From assembly GCA_900105895.1 (NCBI GenBank), contig FNSH01000001.1:186001-250000 (forward strand): DNA of 64,000 bases, in the 5' to 3' direction. This stretch comes from Atopobium minutum. Lineage in GTDB: Bacteria; Actinomycetota; Coriobacteriia; Coriobacteriales; Atopobiaceae. Made by a program: the position numbers and the translations under genes. Under the pieces are notes generated by a model. It was not told the origin of the DNA, did not search any database, and saw nothing but the letters and a program-made list of their open reading frames with translations. Below, piece after piece: positions 51,898 to 62,392 of this stretch (the first letter of the stretch is position 1; each line of letters opens with the position of its first letter).

Positions 51898-53163
51898 CTA
51901 AATCAAAGAATCTGGATCGTCGGAAACCTCAATATCAGCCATCGAAGTCATGCGATCATGAACGCCACAGAAGCGAGAGCCAGGACGAGCCATGTTGCGG
52001 CACTGAACACCGGCTGGAGAGACATACTCACAACGATGCTCTTCATCTTCCTCATCGAGAAGATCCTCTGCCTGCACAACGGGCTGTACTGGCATACCGG
52101 CCAATACATTAGCAGCCAACGATTCATTCTTAATATCAATGTGCAAACCGGTAAGGCGAGCAGCCAAACGGGCATTTTGGCCCTCTTTACCGATTGCCAA
52201 GGACAGCTGATCATCCGGAACAATAACGGTTGCATAGTTAGTCTCTGGGTCCACTACCACACGGCTGACCTTTGCGGGAGACAGCGCGTTTGCCACGCAT
52301 TGTACCGGGTCATTGCTCCAAAGAATCACGTCAACGCGCTCACCATGAAGCTCACCTACCACAGCGCGAACACGGCTGCCCTTAGGACCAACGCAAGCAC
52401 CTACGGGATCAAGGTGTTCATCTGCGGAATACACAGCTATCTTAGAACGAGCACCTGGCTCACGAGCAATAGAGCGAATCTCTACAATGCCATCGTAAAT
52501 CTCAGGAACTTCTGCCTCAAAGAGACGACGGATCAGATCAGGATGGGTACGGCTTACCACAATGGAAGGACGTACATGCTCTCCACGGACAGGAGCTGCG
52601 GTGCTGGATGGATCGCGCACATCCACAATAATGGCCTTGAGACGCTGGTTGTGCACGTAGCGCTCCCCTGCAGGGCGCTCGTTGCGCTCCTCAGGATAAC
52701 GACGCAGATCAAAATAAGGAAGCTCTGCCTCTACACCCTCGCGAATCTTTACGATCGTAAAGTCATTGGTGATCTGTAACACGGTGCAGTTAATGATGTC
52801 ACCGATGCGCTCAGAAAACTCCTCGTAAATCTGCTGACGAGCAGCGTTGCGCACAATGTTGTTAATCTCAATCTTAGCATGCTGCGCCGCAATACGGCTG
52901 GTGTCCTCAGGAGTGACATCTACCTCGTCAAACTCGGTGTATAGACCGGTCTCATCATCCCACGACTCCTCACGAGGAACCAGTTTATACACATAAATCT
53001 TGCCTGTTGCACGGTCGATGGTTACCTTAGCACCATCAATCAGGTGCATAACATCTGCATAGCTCTTAGCCAAAGACTGCTCTAAGCGATCCAACAAATA
53101 CAGCTGATCGATATGCTTTTCTTGACACAGCGCCATCAATGCTTCCATCATTTCTGATGCCAT
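51898..53163 (-). CDS. nusA: Transcription factor NusA with Cys-rich C-terminal tail
   Basis: 421 residues. N-terminal RNA-polymerase-binding domain (to 125), S1 (GDIINCTVLQITNDFTIVKI), then two KH domains with VGACVGPKGSRVRAVVGELH and LSLAIGKEGQNARLAARLTG. Residues 374-421 add a tail with Cys378, Cys388, Cys399 and His402, CEYVSPAGVQCRNMARPGSR in part, which looks like a small zinc site absent from standard NusA. It controls pausing, termination and antitermination. Confidence 0.95.
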   Translation of the reverse strand: MASEMMEALMALCQEKHIDQLYLLDRLEQSLAKSYADVMHLIDGAKVTIDRATGKIYVYKLVPREESWDDETGLYTEFDEVDVTPEDTSRIAAQHAKIEINNIVRNAARQQIYEEFSERIGDIINCTVLQITNDFTIVKIREGVEAELPYFDLRRYPEERNERPAGERYVHNQRLKAIIVDVRDPSSTAAPVRGEHVRPSIVVSRTHPDLIRRLFEAEVPEIYDGIVEIRSIAREPGARSKIAVYSADEHLDPVGACVGPKGSRVRAVVGELHGERVDVILWSNDPVQCVANALSPAKVSRVVVDPETNYATVIVPDDQLSLAIGKEGQNARLAARLTGLHIDIKNESLAANVLAGMPVQPVVQAEDLLDEEDEEHRCEYVSPAGVQCRNMARPGSRFCGVHDRMTSMADIEVSDDPDSLI

Positions 53164-53175
53164 ATTCTCCCCTAA

Positions 53176-53676
53176 CTACTTTTTCTTGGATGAAGAAGAC
53201 GAAAAATCAAAATCAGGTTTAATAGTGCAACGGCCAATCTCTTCCAGCGCAAATTCATAACGCTCGCCATCACACAACAGCACGACCTTCTCATGCTCCA
53301 TGCCCACCAGCTCACCGGTAAAGCGGCGGCGACCTTCATGGGCGGTGGTATTCAGCGCTACGGTAGCGCCAGCAAAACGCTCAAAATCCTTAGCACGACG
53401 CAAAGGACGAGAAAGTCCTGGAGAAGAAACTTCGAGCGTAAAGGTGCCGGGGAAAGGATCAACCTCATCGATAAGTTCCCCGATCCAACCCGTATGAGCT
53501 GCTACCTCATCCAAAGAGATGGCTTGTGCCTCTGGGTCAAGATAATCAATGCGTACGCGTACGGTTGGGTTTTTAGTAGCTCCCACAACCTCTACGTCCA
53601 CAATGTCAATGTTGTGCTGTTCTCCAGCTTGTTCCAAAGCCTCAAGAATGCCTGCAACAACTGCCTCGTTAGCCAT
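53176..53676 (-). CDS. rimP: Ribosome maturation factor RimP
   Basis: 166 residues. Typical DVEVVGATKNPTVRVRIDY, EVSSPGLSRPLRRAKDFERF and the SH3-like C-terminal half. A start at 53676 with AAGGAGGGCGC is chosen; the longer frame to 53733 would run through the leader hairpin. First gene of the nusA-infB operon. The end is Ser/Lys-rich (SSSSSKKK). Confidence 0.95.
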   Translation of the reverse strand: MANEAVVAGILEALEQAGEQHNIDIVDVEVVGATKNPTVRVRIDYLDPEAQAISLDEVAAHTGWIGELIDEVDPFPGTFTLEVSSPGLSRPLRRAKDFERFAGATVALNTTAHEGRRRFTGELVGMEHEKVVLLCDGERYEFALEEIGRCTIKPDFDFSSSSSKKK

Positions 53677-53704
53677 AGCGCCCTCCTTTCTGTATACATA
53701 CAAG

Positions 53705-53739
53705 AAAGAAGCGGGGCCGGACGTGCACCCCACTTCTTT
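53705..53739 (-). promoter_or_regulatory. Leader hairpin, possible attenuator of the rimP-nusA-infB operon
   Basis: Minus-strand stem AAAGAAGTGGGG/CCCCGCTTCTTT (12 bp, one wobble) with an 11-nt loop, followed by CTTGTATG. It starts about 20 bp after the expected transcription start and ends 29 bp before rimP. It may terminate transcription in part, giving NusA a way to control itself. The T-run is weak. Confidence 0.55.
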
Positions 53740-53766
53740 AGCAGTAAAACTTCACTATCTTGAGCA

Positions 53767-53795
53767 ACTATACTACAAGAAAGCCGCCCGTGCAA
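53767..53795 (-). promoter_or_regulatory. Promoter of the rimP-nusA-infB operon
   Basis: Minus-strand TTGCAC (53795-53790), 17-bp spacer, TATAGT (53772-53767). It lies immediately after the stop of the PASTA gene, so the translation-factor operon has its own start. Confidence 0.8.
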
Positions 53796-53796
53796 G

Positions 53797-55098
53797 CTAG
53801 CTTACGGTGTACGACGGTACATCCATTTGTGGATCATAAAACGCGGTGAGCTTTCTTTCTTTATTAAAGCTCAAAGTTGCCGTATGAGTATCCGTAGAGC
53901 TCACCCCTGCGTACTCCTCACCTAAAACAGACCAATCCCAGCGTACCGTAACCGAAGCGCTTACCTGGCCCTTCTCGTTTCCACGTAAGTTGTCGATACT
54001 TACCAGCGTACGAGGTAAGGTTCCCAAACGAGTATCCACACCTGCAGGCAACGACTTACCGTTTTTGACAAACGCATAATACACATCTTTGTTAGAAGCT
54101 AAGGCGGCGGACCTACCGCCTATAGTGATGGAACTATCCACATACTGCTTGATGGTTCCGCCACAGGCATAGCCATCAGCTGCTGGGCTTCCACTATACA
54201 CAGCACCGAGAATTGCTTTAGCAGCATCCTCAATGGTTTTGATATGCCCTTTTGTAACAGAAATGGTAATGACCGCATCTTTTTCTACGGCAGTCCCAAC
54301 GACCGGATCTGCTGCGACAACAACTCCTTCTTTTTGGTCTGCTTGAGCAGCTACGTAAACGACCTTGGCTTTAAGCTGCGCCATACTTAACAAATTAGTG
54401 GCATCCGCCTCTGATTTATCAAGGACATCGGGTACCGTACGCTTCTTTGATACCTCAACCGTAATCTTATTTTTGGAGGATGCCTTGTTACCAGCAGCTA
54501 TGTTTGCAGAAAGCACGATGTTCTCATCACCGTCGTCTATGACATCTACAAACTCATAGCTCAGCCCGGCTTCATCCAGCAGCTTTTTGGCTTCATCTTT
54601 TGATTTGCCGACAATATCAGGCATGGTTCGAGCTTTGGAAACCACCAGCTTGATGGTGGCACCTGGCGCAATCCTATCGGTATAGTTGGGACTCATACTG
54701 AGGACAAACCCTGGCTCACCATCATCAAATTCTTCTGATGTCTCTACGATAAACCCTTTTTGCTCCAAAGCGGCTTGTGCACGCTCAAGACGCCAGCCAA
54801 CCACATTGTGAGGTGTCACTCCCCCGCACGCCTGCAAATGCCACAGAACAAAAACAATACCAGCAAGCGCAAGCACAAAAATAGCTATACCAAAGGTTTT
54901 GCTACGACCGTCCCAAGGATGGCTCATACGCTGGATGGCAACAGAATCTCGCAAAAGGTTTTTTCGTTCTTCTGCGCGCTTTGCCCCTTCTGCCACATCG
55001 GGAATGTCAGATAGGTTGGCAAGACTATGTCCACATTCAGGACAACGAACAGGAAGTATGCCATCTCCAAGATCATGAGAGCAATTTGGACACAACAT
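53797..55098 (-). CDS. Zinc-ribbon, single-span membrane protein with PASTA repeats
   Basis: 433 residues. A cytoplasmic zinc ribbon (CPNCSHDLGDGILPVRCPEC at 3-22), a membrane helix near 68-90, three PASTA domains (about 93-155, 156-218, 219-282; MPDIVGKSKDEAKKLLDEAG is the second) and a C-terminal domain of unknown fold. PASTA domains bind peptidoglycan or muropeptides and are usually found on Ser/Thr kinases or penicillin-binding proteins. Here there is a zinc ribbon in place of the kinase. Probably a wall sensor or adaptor; substrate unknown. Confidence 0.8.
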   Translation of the reverse strand: MLCPNCSHDLGDGILPVRCPECGHSLANLSDIPDVAEGAKRAEERKNLLRDSVAIQRMSHPWDGRSKTFGIAIFVLALAGIVFVLWHLQACGGVTPHNVVGWRLERAQAALEQKGFIVETSEEFDDGEPGFVLSMSPNYTDRIAPGATIKLVVSKARTMPDIVGKSKDEAKKLLDEAGLSYEFVDVIDDGDENIVLSANIAAGNKASSKNKITVEVSKKRTVPDVLDKSEADATNLLSMAQLKAKVVYVAAQADQKEGVVVAADPVVGTAVEKDAVITISVTKGHIKTIEDAAKAILGAVYSGSPAADGYACGGTIKQYVDSSITIGGRSAALASNKDVYYAFVKNGKSLPAGVDTRLGTLPRTLVSIDNLRGNEKGQVSASVTVRWDWSVLGEEYAGVSSTDTHTATLSFNKERKLTAFYDPQMDVPSYTVS

Positions 55099-55132
55099 AC
55101 TTCCTCCGTTACATACTATGTACTACCGCTGA

Positions 55133-57712
55133 TTACTTTGCTACAAAGTTTACCAGCTTATTAGGCACAACTATTACCTTAACAACCTGTTTTCCGGCAA
55201 GTAGTTCAGAAACTGCCTCTTGGGCCTGCTGCTGCATTTGTTCCTTAGTGGCATCCGTGGCAATGGCAATACGTGCACGTACTTTACCCATAATCTGTAC
55301 AACAATCTCTTGCGTTGCAGCAATAGCCTGCTGTTTGTCAAACTCAGGCCACTTCTCATCATACACCGAGCCACTCAGGCCAAATGCCTCATGGTACAGC
55401 TCTTCTGCCCAATGAGGACAAATGGGTGCCAGCATGGCCACAATATCTCGAGCAACCCGTGCGCACAAAGCCGCATCGCGACTTTGAGGAGCCTCTTGAG
55501 TATCTACCAGATATTTGCTTGCAGCATTAACAAGCTCCATGACCGCAGAAATAGCCGTGTTAAACTGCCCTCGATCATAGTCATTGGTGCAGCGAATACC
55601 AAGCTCATGCAGACAGCGATTGAGCTCCAAAGCCTTGCTATCCAGACAATCCAGCCTCAGCTCTGCATTAAAGTCTGCGGACTGCGTGAGGCCCCACACC
55701 ACGCGCCAAGCACGCTTGATAAAACGATTGGCACCTCCAACAGCTTCTTCGTCCCAGTCAAAGTCCTTCTCGGGAGGAGCGATAAACAAAATGGCAAGAC
55801 GCATAGTATCCGCGCCATATGGATCAATAACGCTTGAGGGAGGAACAACATTGCCCTTTGACTTAGACATGGTATCGCCATTGGCATCCTTAACCATGCC
55901 CTGGGTAAGCAGGTTGGTAAACGGCTCGTCTACATCCACCATGCCTAAGTCGCGTGCAACCTTAGTCCAGAAGCGAGAATATAGAAGGTGTAAAATCGCA
56001 TGTTCAATACCGCCGATGTAGTTATCTACCGGCATCCAATGATTGACCTTCTCACGCGCGTAGGGCAACTCGGTGTTATGAGGATCGGTATAGCGCATGT
56101 AATACCAGCTTGAGCACGTGAAGGTATCCATGGTATCCGTAATACGCTTGGCGGGCTTGCCACATACCGGACAGACTGTCTCATAGAATGCGGCGTTTTG
56201 TGCCAGGGTTTCTCCAGCGCCCAAATCCAGATTTTGAGGGAGCAAGACGGGAAGATCCTTTTCTGGAACAGGAACATCACCACAATCATCACAGTGAATC
56301 ATGGGAATGGGATTGCCCCAATAGCGCTGGCGAGAAATTAACCAATCGCGCAGGCGGAACTGGACCTTAGGTCGGCCACAGTCATGCTGCTCAAGCCATG
56401 TGGTAATAGCCTCTACCGCCTCGGAATGCTTGCCACCCTTAAGCCCAGTAAATTCACCGGATTGAATGAGATAGCCCTCAGTAGCCATCGCGCTATCCCA
56501 ATCTACCGAGGTTACGCGCAGGTCTTTCTCATCCTTGAGCTGCTCATACAGCGGATCATCCTTTGTACAAATAATGGGTGCAATGTCTAAGCCATACTTT
56601 TTTGCAAAGTCAAAGTCGCGCTGGTCTCCGCAGGGAACACCCATAACAGCACCGGTGCCATAGTCCAGCAGGACATAGTTGGCAACCCAGATAGGTGCAA
56701 GACGACCATTGACAGGATTGCTAACATAACGGCCGGTAAACACGCCGTTCTTCTCTAAGCCAGAACCCTGACGATCAACGCTGGAAATCTTTTCTGTTTC
56801 TGCCTTAAGCTTGCGATACGCATCCTCGTACTGTGTGCCGGCGACCAACTGTGCCGCAAGCTCACTTTCTGGAGGAAGCACAATAAAGCTGGTGCCAAAA
56901 ACGGTATCTGCACGCGTAGTAAAGACGGTAATTTTCTTATCAGTAGGGGTCACACCATCTACATCTACCAACGTAAAGTCTATTTCTGCACCCTCAGAGC
57001 GACCAATCCAATTGCGCTGTTGAGCCTTTACATTTTCTGGCCAGCCCTCAAGCGTATCCAGATCATCCAACAGCTCCTGGGTATAGTCCGTAATCTTGAG
57101 GTACCACTGAGAAAGATTGCGCTTCTCAGGAATAGAACCGCAGCGCCAACACACACCATTTACTACCTGCTCGTTTGCAAGCACAGTCTTGCACTGAGGG
57201 CACCAATTAACTGGACTGGTGGCTCGATACGCCAAGCCCTTCTCCCACATCTTAATAAACATCCACTGACCCCAGCGATAGTACTCGGGATCACAGGTGT
57301 TAAAGAGGCGGTCGTAATCATACGAGAAACCCATACGATGCATGGTCTGCACCGCTTGAGCAATGTTTTGATAGGTCCACTCAGCCGCCTGGGTGTTATG
57401 TTTAATGGCAGCATTTTCTGCAGGAAGACCAAAGGCATCAAAGCCAATGGGATGTAGCACATCATAACCACGCATGTGTGCCTGACGCGCCATAGCATCA
57501 CCAATAGAATAGTTGCGTGCATGGCCCATGTGCAGGTCACCCGAAGGATACGGGAACATTTCCAGCACATACTTTTTGGGACGATCCGATTTATCAGAAG
57601 CCTTAAAGGTTTTCTCGGTCTCCCATACCTTTTGCCATTTAGCTTCAATCTCCTTGGCGTCATACCAAGGGATGGTGGAATTCTTTTCATCTGGTGTGCT
57701 CGTGTCTGTCAC
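55133..57712 (-). CDS. leuS: Leucyl-tRNA synthetase
   Basis: 859 residues, class I. HMGH is in [23 protein letters not shown] appears as [11 protein letters not shown], and the editing (CP1) domain lies in between with [13 protein letters not shown]. Start at GTG 57712 after GGGGAG; the ATG at 57727 contains the ribosome site. Ends [20 protein letters not shown]. Preceded by the guaB terminator, so it has its own promoter, not clearly seen. Confidence 0.97.
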   Translation of the reverse strand: MTDTSTPDEKNSTIPWYDAKEIEAKWQKVWETEKTFKASDKSDRPKKYVLEMFPYPSGDLHMGHARNYSIGDAMARQAHMRGYDVLHPIGFDAFGLPAENAAIKHNTQAAEWTYQNIAQAVQTMHRMGFSYDYDRLFNTCDPEYYRWGQWMFIKMWEKGLAYRATSPVNWCPQCKTVLANEQVVNGVCWRCGSIPEKRNLSQWYLKITDYTQELLDDLDTLEGWPENVKAQQRNWIGRSEGAEIDFTLVDVDGVTPTDKKITVFTTRADTVFGTSFIVLPPESELAAQLVAGTQYEDAYRKLKAETEKISSVDRQGSGLEKNGVFTGRYVSNPVNGRLAPIWVANYVLLDYGTGAVMGVPCGDQRDFDFAKKYGLDIAPIICTKDDPLYEQLKDEKDLRVTSVDWDSAMATEGYLIQSGEFTGLKGGKHSEAVEAITTWLEQHDCGRPKVQFRLRDWLISRQRYWGNPIPMIHCDDCGDVPVPEKDLPVLLPQNLDLGAGETLAQNAAFYETVCPVCGKPAKRITDTMDTFTCSSWYYMRYTDPHNTELPYAREKVNHWMPVDNYIGGIEHAILHLLYSRFWTKVARDLGMVDVDEPFTNLLTQGMVKDANGDTMSKSKGNVVPPSSVIDPYGADTMRLAILFIAPPEKDFDWDEEAVGGANRFIKRAWRVVWGLTQSADFNAELRLDCLDSKALELNRCLHELGIRCTNDYDRGQFNTAISAVMELVNAASKYLVDTQEAPQSRDAALCARVARDIVAMLAPICPHWAEELYHEAFGLSGSVYDEKWPEFDKQQAIAATQEIVVQIMGKVRARIAIATDATKEQMQQQAQEAVSELLAGKQVVKVIVVPNKLVNFVAK

Positions 57713-57763
57713 GTGTACTCCCCTCATACTGGTTAGATAGCTATAAAGTTTAACCCAGTTTTA

Positions 57764-57803
57764 AATAAATAAAAACGACACCTCAAAGCTTTGAAGTGTC
57801 GTT
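57764..57803 (-). terminator. Terminator after guaB
   Basis: Stem AACGACAC/GTGTCGTT extended by TCAAAG/CTTTGA with one mismatch, almost no loop, then TTTTTATTTATTT on the minus strand. It lies between guaB and leuS. No gene is seen in 57713-57872. Confidence 0.85.
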
Positions 57804-57872
57804 ACGCAATTATTACGAACTAGTTCTTATGCTCCCGATAAGAGCGAGAAGCTCTGGTGGGGTTACTCTGCC

Positions 57873-59390
57873 CTATGAGCGGAAGTTATTCTCGGCAGGA
57901 CTGTCTTTGAGCATAACATCATGTGCGCCGCCCTCTACCAAAGAGGTTGCAGAGACCAAGGTAATCTTTGCCTTTTCGCGCAACTCTGCCAAATCAAGGG
58001 CACCACAGTTGCACATGGTAGAACGTACTTTGGTAAGCGAACCATCCACGTTGTCCTTAAGCGGACCTGCATACGGAACATAGGAATCTACACCCTCAAC
58101 AAAGGAAAGCTGCTTTTTGGAGCCGCCCAAATCGTAACGTGCCCAATTGCGCGCACGAGCAGAGCCTTCGCCCCAGTATTCCTTCATGTAAGAGCCATTG
58201 ACATTAACGCGACGCGTTGGAGACTCATCAAAACGAGCAAAGTAACGACCAAGCATCAAGAAATCTGCACCCATGGCAAGCGCAAGGGTCATGTGGTAGT
58301 CATAAACAATGCCGCCATCGGAACAAACGGGAACGTAGACACCTGTTTCCTCATAATACTCATCACGAGCACGGCAGACATCAATCAAGGCAGAAGCCTG
58401 TCCGCGACCAATACCCTTTTGCTCACGAGTAATGCAGATGGAACCGCCGCCAATGCCAACCTTAACAAAGTCTGCACCGCACTGTGCCAAATAACGGAAG
58501 CCTTCCGCATCCACCACGTTACCCGCGCCAACCTTTACGCGGTCACCATAGTGCTCGCGAATCCAGTCCAGCGTAAGCTTTTGCCATTCCGAGAAGCCCT
58601 CGGAGGAGTCAATGCACAAAACATCTGCACCGGCTTCCACCAGCAGAGGAACACGCTCGGCATAATCGCGGGTATTGATGCCAGCACCAACAATGTAGCG
58701 CTTATGCTCATCGAGCAGCTCTTCCGGACGAGCCTTGTGGGAATCATAATCCTTGCGGAACACCAAAGAGCACAGGTTACCGTTCTTATCGACAATAGGA
58801 AGCGTGTTGACCTTGTTGTCCCAGATGATATCGTTGCATTCCTTCAAAGACACGCTGGGATCTGCCGTTACACACTCAGATGCGGGAGTCATAAACTCGC
58901 TCACCTTAAGGTTACGATCATCTCGAGAAACCCGGTAATCACGGCTGGTTACAATACCGCAGAATTTACCAAAGGGCTGTCCATCCTCGGTAACCGGCAT
59001 GGTGGTGTGGCCGGTAGTATCACGTATATCCAGCACATCCTGAAGCGTCATTGCAGGCGTAAGGGTGGAGTCAGAAATAACAAAGCCAGCCTTGTAAGAC
59101 TTAACCTCACGTACCATGGAGGCCTCATCCTCGGGGGTTTGAGAGCCATAAATAAAAGAAATGCCGCCTTGCTGTGCTAAAGCGATAGCAAGACGGGGAC
59201 CGGAAACAGCCTGCATAATGGCGGAAACCATAGGAATATTCATGGTGATAGCCGATTGCTCACCACGCTTGAACTTAACGAGCGGCGTCTTTAAAGAGAC
59301 GTTAGCAGGGACATTTTGCGACGAGGAATAACCAGGGACTAAAAGGTATTCGGAAAAAGTGTGAGACTCCCCCTCGAAAAACGTTGCCAT
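57873..59390 (-). CDS. guaB: IMP dehydrogenase, Tritrichomonas-like type
   Basis: 505 residues. Oxidises IMP to XMP for GTP synthesis. Catalytic Cys319 is in [20 protein letters not shown], not the common GPGSICTTR. Two CBS domains are inserted near 95-225 and Arg418-Tyr419 provide the flap base. Cys319, Arg418 and Tyr419 have the same numbers as I recall for the Tritrichomonas foetus enzyme, and long stretches ([20 protein letters not shown]) look nearly identical. That parasite gene is thought to be of bacterial origin. Well-formed GGGGGAG site upstream. Confidence 0.95.
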   Translation of the reverse strand: MATFFEGESHTFSEYLLVPGYSSSQNVPANVSLKTPLVKFKRGEQSAITMNIPMVSAIMQAVSGPRLAIALAQQGGISFIYGSQTPEDEASMVREVKSYKAGFVISDSTLTPAMTLQDVLDIRDTTGHTTMPVTEDGQPFGKFCGIVTSRDYRVSRDDRNLKVSEFMTPASECVTADPSVSLKECNDIIWDNKVNTLPIVDKNGNLCSLVFRKDYDSHKARPEELLDEHKRYIVGAGINTRDYAERVPLLVEAGADVLCIDSSEGFSEWQKLTLDWIREHYGDRVKVGAGNVVDAEGFRYLAQCGADFVKVGIGGGSICITREQKGIGRGQASALIDVCRARDEYYEETGVYVPVCSDGGIVYDYHMTLALAMGADFLMLGRYFARFDESPTRRVNVNGSYMKEYWGEGSARARNWARYDLGGSKKQLSFVEGVDSYVPYAGPLKDNVDGSLTKVRSTMCNCGALDLAELREKAKITLVSATSLVEGGAHDVMLKDSPAENNFRS

Positions 59391-59472
59391 ATAAGCTGCT
59401 CCCCCTTCATTTCTGGCGACCCATAGGCCGCAGGTTTAGTAGTTTGAACGATTGTAACGCACTCTCTGAACT

Positions 59473-60798
59473 TTATGACTGAGCTGATTCAGAAGACCGT
59501 GCCTCAGCTTTGGTATTCACAACGTCGTCAAACGAAACGGCGATTGTATGCTTTGTGGGTACCCATTCGACCTTTTTAAACAGGGCTGCAACCGTAATAG
59601 GAATATAGGTCATCATGAATAGCGGGAAGGTAAACAGGTTGGTAATGATCTTTATCTTCTTATCGCAATGGATATGCTTGTACTCCGTAATGGTGGTGAG
59701 AAGCCCCAAGAGAAAGAATACGCTGTACATAGAGGTAAAGGTCATAACCAACGAGCCAGATGCCATGGCAATTTCATTGGTCTTTGCCAAAAATCCACTG
59801 GATAAATTGCCCACTATTAAATAGGTTGCATTCACAAAGAAGGACAACAGCGTCAAAATCATGCCAGGGGCAATGGTCATCATCATATCGTATGAGCTAA
59901 ATTTACGAGCCCCAATGCCACGTAGCAAGTCTTTCCAATATGAGAAGAATACCTGGTAAAATCCCTTAGTCCAGCGCATACGCTGAATCCATGACGCCTT
60001 AAACGTAGTGGGTTGCTCATCAAAAAACTCTGCCGGCGCATAGCCAATGCAAATATCATGTGCAGCACAAAAGGTGGAAAACTGAATATCTTCCGTAAGG
60101 GTATGGAAATCCCATCCATGCATGCCACGAATAATCTTCTCAGACACCATCCAGCCAGAGCCGGAAACAGCACAGCTGGTATGGCTTTGCATGCGCGCAT
60201 TGTTAAGGAATTTCCCCTCGCGCAAATACCAGGTAGCATATCCAGCAGAAATCCAGTTAGAATCAAAGTTCTTGGAATTGCGATAGCTCGTAGAAACCAA
60301 GTAGCCCATATCAAAGACCTGGTTCATGATGCTTACGTAATCAGGAGAAGCGATATTATCGGCATCAAAAATAAAAAATGCCTCAAACTTGTTGCCATAC
60401 TCATTAAGAATGCGGTTAAACCCGTAATCCATAACCCAGCTCTTGCCCTTGCGTGCAAGGTCATTGCGCTCATACACCACCGCTCCCGCCTCGCGGGCAA
60501 CGCGGGCGGTATCATCGGTACAGGCATCCGCTACAACAAAGGTCTCAATATATTGAGCAGGATAATTTTGGTTCTTGATAGAGCGTACAAGATTGCCGAT
60601 CACTTCTTCCTCATTGTGAGCTGCAATAAAAAACGCGTATGTATGCTGCTTTTTTGCAGGCGGCAGTTTGACATCGCCCTTAATAAGTACCCGAATAATA
60701 AAGAAAAATTGATAAAGATAGGCAAAGGTATAAAACAAAAACAAGATGCCATTAAACAACACAATGGGTGTAATGGCCATGTGATTAAACTCGTACAC
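59473..60798 (-). CDS. Membrane family 2 glycosyltransferase
   Basis: 441 residues. An N-terminal membrane helix, then a GT-A domain with FFIAAHNEEEVIGNLVRSIK, DADN (first acidic motif), TEDIQF and QRMRW (QxxRW), and about three C-terminal helices. This is the processive-type layout of hyaluronan/cellulose/chitin synthase-like enzymes. Start at GTG 60798 overlapping the rluD stop as TAGTG; the TTG at 60810 is less likely. The product is unknown: a surface glycan or glycolipid. Confidence 0.85.
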   Translation of the reverse strand: MYEFNHMAITPIVLFNGILFLFYTFAYLYQFFFIIRVLIKGDVKLPPAKKQHTYAFFIAAHNEEEVIGNLVRSIKNQNYPAQYIETFVVADACTDDTARVAREAGAVVYERNDLARKGKSWVMDYGFNRILNEYGNKFEAFFIFDADNIASPDYVSIMNQVFDMGYLVSTSYRNSKNFDSNWISAGYATWYLREGKFLNNARMQSHTSCAVSGSGWMVSEKIIRGMHGWDFHTLTEDIQFSTFCAAHDICIGYAPAEFFDEQPTTFKASWIQRMRWTKGFYQVFFSYWKDLLRGIGARKFSSYDMMMTIAPGMILTLLSFFVNATYLIVGNLSSGFLAKTNEIAMASGSLVMTFTSMYSVFFLLGLLTTITEYKHIHCDKKIKIITNLFTFPLFMMTYIPITVAALFKKVEWVPTKHTIAVSFDDVVNTKAEARSSESAQS

Positions 60799-61832
60799 TA
60801 CCCTATCCAATCGTGCGTAAAGAGTTGTGGAATGATTTTCTCACCCACCTCAGACCTACCAAGTGAGCGATCTTGTATTGATTGTAGAGGAGTCACCAAA
60901 TCAATGGGCAAGCAATCGGCTATCTCTATGGTCTCTCCCGAAACGGGGTGGGAAAAGCTGATATGCCAAGAATGCAAGAATTGCCTATTGAGGTTGAGAT
61001 TTCTTTGCAAGCTACCCCTGCCATACAGTGGATCTCCCACCACCTGATGGCCAATATGACGCATGTGTACACGGATTTGATGCGTCCGCCCCGTGTACAA
61101 ATGACACTCCAATAAGGAATATCCCTCATCTTTGGGTCCCGCTTCAAAACGCTCAAGCGTGCGAAACGTGGTAATGGCTTCTCGTGCCATGGGATCATCG
61201 GAAACCGTCATGGACAGGCGATTGCGGGTAGAGCGGGCGATGCCCGTCACAATAGTGCCTTTCTCCATGGAAACATAGCCTTGCACCAAAACGATGTAGC
61301 GACGATCCAGCGTGCGCAGGCGAATCAAATCCTGTAGATACTTTTGGGTTGCATCGTCTTTGGCAGCGACCATAAGGCCCGAGGTATCCATGTCTAAACG
61401 ATGCACAATACCTGGTCGGTCATCTCCTTGTAGCAGTCCCAAATGATCATAGCCACAGTGGGCGACAAGGGCATTGGCAAGAGTATCATCCACATGACCA
61501 GGACTGGGGTGGCAAACCAAACCGGCCTGTTTGGACAGCACGATAAGATACTCATCTTCAAAGCGAATATCCAGATCTATATACGGATTGGGACGCAAGA
61601 CACCGGTATTTTGCTCCTCTGGCGCGTCATAACATACATAAATACGATCACCCAGCACAACGCGCTCAGACTTGTTCTGAGCAACGGTGCCATTGATGGT
61701 TACGGCACCAGCTTCTATCAGTTTGACGCAGGCAGAGCGTGAAGCAAAGTTTCCTGCTTGCGTAATAAAAGTATCAAGGCGCTGACCATCGGTTGCGGGG
61801 TCTACCAAAAATTCAAACCTTTGGCTGGCCAT
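60798..61832 (-). CDS. rluD: RluA-family 23S rRNA pseudouridine synthase
   Basis: 344 residues. N-terminal S4 domain (RLDTFITQAGNFASRSACVK LIEAG region) and catalytic HRLDMDTSGLMVAAK, with GRTHQIRVHM and GDPLYG. The order lspA-rluD is common and supports RluD. It overlaps lspA by 1 bp. Confidence 0.93.
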   Translation of the reverse strand: MASQRFEFLVDPATDGQRLDTFITQAGNFASRSACVKLIEAGAVTINGTVAQNKSERVVLGDRIYVCYDAPEEQNTGVLRPNPYIDLDIRFEDEYLIVLSKQAGLVCHPSPGHVDDTLANALVAHCGYDHLGLLQGDDRPGIVHRLDMDTSGLMVAAKDDATQKYLQDLIRLRTLDRRYIVLVQGYVSMEKGTIVTGIARSTRNRLSMTVSDDPMAREAITTFRTLERFEAGPKDEGYSLLECHLYTGRTHQIRVHMRHIGHQVVGDPLYGRGSLQRNLNLNRQFLHSWHISFSHPVSGETIEIADCLPIDLVTPLQSIQDRSLGRSEVGEKIIPQLFTHDWIG

Positions 61833-62392
61833 TATGCTTGTCCTTGTTCAGAGGATCCATCGTGGGCATCACGGCTTGTGTCAGAGGCCAACACCGCGCC
61901 ATCGGCGCGCTGCACCAACAAAAAGGTCCCAATAATGCCACAGCTAACGGCAATGTCTGCCAGGTTAAAAATCGGAAAGTTAATAAATTCTGTAGCGAGA
62001 AAATCTGTAACAGCGCCAAAGACCACACGGTCAATAAGGTTACCTATACCGCCGCCACACACCACACCCAGACCAAGAACTACACTCAAAGGGAGGCGTT
62101 TATCGAGAAGTACCCACAAATAGGCAGCTATCACGACAGCAAGTGCAAAGAGCACAAACACCCAAGATGCACCTTCTCCAATGCTAAAAGCAGCGCCCTT
62201 GTTTTGCACCAGCACTAAACGTATAACGCCTGGCAACAAGGGCTGAGGACCAGCAGCAAGATACTGGCGCATATACGCCTTGCTGAGTTGGTCCAGCGCA
62301 ACAACCGCACAGACCACCGCTGTCATAATAAACAGTTTGGTCCGTGCGGTCATTCGTGCACCAGGCGTTGATGTTTTTGTCAATTTACTCAT
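61832..62392 (-). CDS. lspA: Lipoprotein signal peptidase (signal peptidase II)
   Basis: 186 residues, four membrane helices. Catalytic Asp130 in GAVTDF and Asp146 in FNLADIAVS; GNLIDR precedes. It cleaves prolipoproteins, presumably including the two prophage lipoproteins. The C-terminal 25 residues are acidic and longer than usual. The start overlaps the ileS stop. Confidence 0.95.
   Translation of the reverse strand: MSKLTKTSTPGARMTARTKLFIMTAVVCAVVALDQLSKAYMRQYLAAGPQPLLPGVIRLVLVQNKGAAFSIGEGASWVFVLFALAVVIAAYLWVLLDKRLPLSVVLGLGVVCGGGIGNLIDRVVFGAVTDFLATEFINFPIFNLADIAVSCGIIGTFLLVQRADGAVLASDTSRDAHDGSSEQGQA

Noticed and set aside
57921..59180. 419-codon plus-strand ORF opposite guaB
   Set aside because: Shadow of the IMP dehydrogenase gene; long only because of codon bias.
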